From Penelope pileata (lineage: Eukaryota; Chordata; Aves; Galliformes; Cracidae): a DNA stretch of 64,000 bases. Within the stretch, counting starts at the first letter, position 1; each line of letters begins with the position of its first letter. Shown here one piece after another: positions 61,501 through 64,000 of the stretch. The notes below the pieces were generated by a model. That model saw only the letters and a program-made list of their open reading frames with translations, searched no databases and was not told the origin of the DNA. The position numbers and the translations under genes were made by a program. Where the stretch lies: positions 80,168 to 144,167 of the forward strand of contig WBMW01002338.1 of NCBI GenBank assembly GCA_013396635.1, read 5' to 3'.

Positions 61501-62599
61501 GTGTGGGAGCAGGCAGCTCAGGGCAGGAGAGGCAGCAGCTCTGCTCTCCCCTGGCAGCAGCCCCATCCCTCCTCCTGCAGCCCCGCTGCAGCACCCGTGC
61601 CACGTCCCAGCGGTTTTCCTCCTGTGAGAGCCAGGTATTCCCCACTTCTGCCGCAAGCAGATCTCCCTGCACTTGCATGTTTCAATAACCACCTACAGCG
61701 GGTCAAGAAGTGACCTGAAACATGGTCACAGGGTCGTGCCCCAGCCACCACCACTTGCCCTCCTCCGTCCTCACCCGAAACCGCAACATCTCTGGGGGCA
61801 TTCTAAGTGCCCTCCCCGGGCCAGCCCTGACCTCTTGTCCTCCCAGCTGAGCCTAATGAGCCCCAGCTCCAGCCTGCAAATTAGCACTGCTCCCATTTCA
61901 TTCTAGAACGGAAATGCTTTTGGAAGGAGGCAGAGGGGGCCATACTCCCAACCCAGATTTTTTCCCCTCTCCATCCGCAACAACACAAGCTTCCCTCGAT
62001 AAGATGTTTGCAAACATTTCTGTCGAGCTGCAAAATGAGCGGTCTGCAGCCCAGGCACTTTCTGGATATCTTGGCAACAAAAAAAAACGTGAGCAGAGGC
62101 CGACTGCAAACCAGCAACCGCGCTGCTCCTGCAAGGAACATAAATAATTTGGGGCTACACACTTCTTTCTTAATGCACAGTCTCTGTTCCCAATTAGGGA
62201 CAGCCAATGGCTTGCCAACGCTTTGCTTCCCCAGCAGCAGCTCAGGGGCAGCAGTTTGGTGCTATGACAACACCGCGCTTCCATCTCGCTCACAGGTGCC
62301 TGCAGCATGCGGATGCTCTGACCCATGCGTTCCCCACCCCACCCCTCCCAATTACTGGGGTTTGGCTACAGCAGAACAGGGACATCATTCTCCCTTTGCA
62401 TTTTGGACATTTTTTTCTTTGTCATTCCTCCCCAGACAGCTGCACCCTGCCAACATCACCCAGCACCGTGCCTGTGGTGCTGGACCAGCACAGGAGGTGC
62501 CATGGGGCTGTGCCCCCAGCACCACCGCTTCCCCTTTTGGGGCTAAATCCTGCATTTCCAAGAAAAACACAGCATTGCAGAGCAGCAAAACTCATGTCA
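61501..62599. other. GC-rich non-coding DNA
   Basis: Holds the 208-codon frame 62008-62634, which has no recognisable domain and competes with other frames. No repeat. Confidence 0.45.
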
Positions 62600-62835
62600 C
62601 ACAGCCATTAATAAGGATTTCCAGACAAATCTGACTGGAGAGATAATGGGCTTAAACAATTAGGGGAAAAAAACAGTTTCTGCAGCAGAATATTTTCCTT
62701 GTCGTATTCGCTGTAATTATTTTCTAAGCGTAGATCATTTTATATGATGCAGGCAGCAGTGCTCCAGAGCTAATCAGGCCATATGTTTTCACATTTTGAA
62801 AGGAAAACTAATTAAAAAGAAATGAAAGAAAAAAA
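62600..62835. promoter_or_regulatory. Candidate conserved non-coding block
   Basis: AT-rich with kept CpGs: GCCATTAATAAGG, AAACAATTAGGGG, TCGCTGTAATTATTTTC, GAGCTAATCAGG, AACTAATTAAAAAG. Repeat-free. Ends in an A-rich run. Confidence 0.4.
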
Positions 62836-63399
62836 AAGCAGGGTTGGTAAGGAGGGCTGCAGGTTTGGGTCAGAGAGGAGCGGTGAAGGAATCCTTCAGG
62901 AATGTATACATTCACTCTGCTCTGCGTTTTGTTTTCAGAATTGTTTCTGGCAGAAACCTAAAGAAAAATACGAACCAGATGTATGAGGAAATAGTTTCTT
63001 CATCAGAGAGAAGAATAGCTCTCTGTCTGCCAGGAGATTTCAGCCTCTACATTTTAAGGTGATGTTAAAAATACCCTTGGGCAGTGGCTCCTCCCGCAGG
63101 AGGGCAGGGACAGCCCGATCAGAGCCGATGGATTTCTCTCCCATCACTCCTCTCCTCCATGATGTGCCACCAACCGGGGGACACCGCTCCTGGTGGATGC
63201 AGTGAGAGGGAAAGGAGCAGACAGCACGGTGCCAAAGTGCCACCGAGCCCCAGGGCACCCCACAGTCTCTGCTGGGTCAATGAGGTGGAGCAGGGAGCTT
63301 AAGCAGGAGTTAATTAGGGCTGGAAGAGAGCAAGGGAGGGCGAACAGGGAGCTTTAATCTCGTTAAGTTCACCTCCAGGCACAGAGCGGCTGTACCTGG
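62836..63399. other. Non-coding DNA, nothing specific
   Basis: Mixed; TTAATTAGGGC near 63309 and GAGCTTTAATC near 63349 are the only notable words. Confidence 0.45.
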
Positions 63400-63960
63400 C
63401 TACCAGTGCTTGGCCAAGAGGAGCCCCCCCGCCTCACTCCCACCTTCCCCCAGCAGCAATGAACCTCGGGGGGATTTCCCCATCTCCTGGGTCGGGTCAG
63501 AAGCCATCCTGACCCCTCTTGAGGAGCCTGAGCTGTCCCTTTGCCCACCACACTCTGATCCCACGCAGAGAGCAGCTCTGGCTGCTCCCCCCCAGCGCTG
63601 CCCGTCAGCCGCCCCACTCACTGCCATTTCTCTTTTTGCCCCTTCCTTCCCCAAAAAGCCCCCTCCGCCCCGCAGCCTGACACGCTTTCCATTTGCAACA
63701 GTACACGCAGGCTTGAAGGGGTGGGGGGGGAAAACACACCCAACGAGATGAGTCATGCGCGCGGGTGATGTTTTTACCTCTTGAAACTGGGGATTTTGGG
63801 GGGAATGCATCAGCTCTGATGCACAGCATTTCTGGTGAGGATTTCCCAGAGCCGCCAGTGAGGGTCTGAGCACCCGAGCTGCTCCGGTGGCTGATGTCAC
63901 CGCCTCTCCCTCACGGCATCACCACGGCTGCTGGCTGGCTGGGGGAGATGGGTGGCTCAA
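63400..63960. other. Moderately CpG-rich right end
   Basis: C/G-rich with repeated CpGs (CTCCGCCCCGC, CATGCGCGCGGG, CACCGCC). It may be a weak CpG island or the shore of an island just beyond the window. No TATA, exon or coding frame stands out. A G9 run lies near 63722-63730. Confidence 0.35.
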
Positions 63961-63968
63961 CAGACTTC

Positions 63969-63972
<4 letters not shown>

Positions 63973-63999
<27 letters not shown>
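63973..63999. repeat. A27 homopolymer at window end
   Basis: Twenty-seven adenines follow CTTCATTT. It is the longest homopolymer in the window; nothing identifiable as a retrocopied transcript precedes it. Confidence 0.97.
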
Positions 64000-64000
64000 T

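Noticed and set aside
62008..62634. 208-codon open frame, plus strand
   Set aside because: No recognisable domain; runs from GC-rich sequence into an AT-rich candidate block, with competing frames throughout. Consistent with chance.

Overview
This window looks like vertebrate nuclear DNA from a bird. The main evidence is two truncated CR1 retrotransposon 3' ends (about 1421-1600 on the minus strand, 11375-11427 on the plus strand). Both carry the conserved CR1 3' block, and CR1 is the dominant interspersed repeat of avian genomes. No SINE-, L1- or DNA-transposon-like family was recognised, repeat load is low, and composition alternates between GC-moderate and AT-rich blocks. Order and species cannot be fixed from the sequence; a galliform-like bird is a guess. 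A 108-base run of N (9833-9940) marks an assembly gap.

I find no protein-coding gene, tRNA, rRNA, recognisable microRNA, CRISPR array or bacterial-type operon. The longest open frames (about 185-209 codons) have no recognisable domain, low-complexity Ala/Pro/Ser-rich translations, overlapping frames on both strands and no convincing exon structure. I treat them as chance. The window is best read as intergenic desert or the inside of a very long intron.

Layout. 1-5 kb: mixed sequence with one CR1. 5-6.5 kb: two AT-rich blocks. 6.5-10.4 kb: AT-rich then GC-rich filler with the gap. 10.4-15.9 kb: several AT-rich, motif-dense blocks, the second CR1 and a TATA-like core. 16-21.4 kb: mostly featureless. 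21.4-26.6 kb: a run of candidate regulatory blocks. 26.6-33.8 kb: mostly featureless. 33.8-35.7 kb: two blocks. 36-41.5 kb: mostly featureless, with an RFX-like X-box at 39.8 kb. 41.5-45 kb: four blocks. 49.3-52.4 kb: a large block containing a tight cluster of non-B-DNA-prone sequence, plus an RFX X-box. 53-64 kb: further blocks, two CTCF-like sites and a moderately CpG-rich right end.

The candidate regulatory blocks were chosen by eye. They are repeat-free, contain many TAAT/ATTA homeodomain cores, octamers, FOX, MEF2 and RFX-like words, and contrast with the C/G-rich flanks. Many such blocks with no gene resemble the regulatory landscape around a developmental transcription-factor gene, but conservation cannot be measured here and the neighbouring gene cannot be named. 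The most distinctive structure is at 50105-50309: two alternating purine-pyrimidine tracts (26 and 24 nt, 8 nt apart), then a 57-nt uninterrupted pyrimidine tract ending in an AG acceptor-like site. No new gene system is evident.
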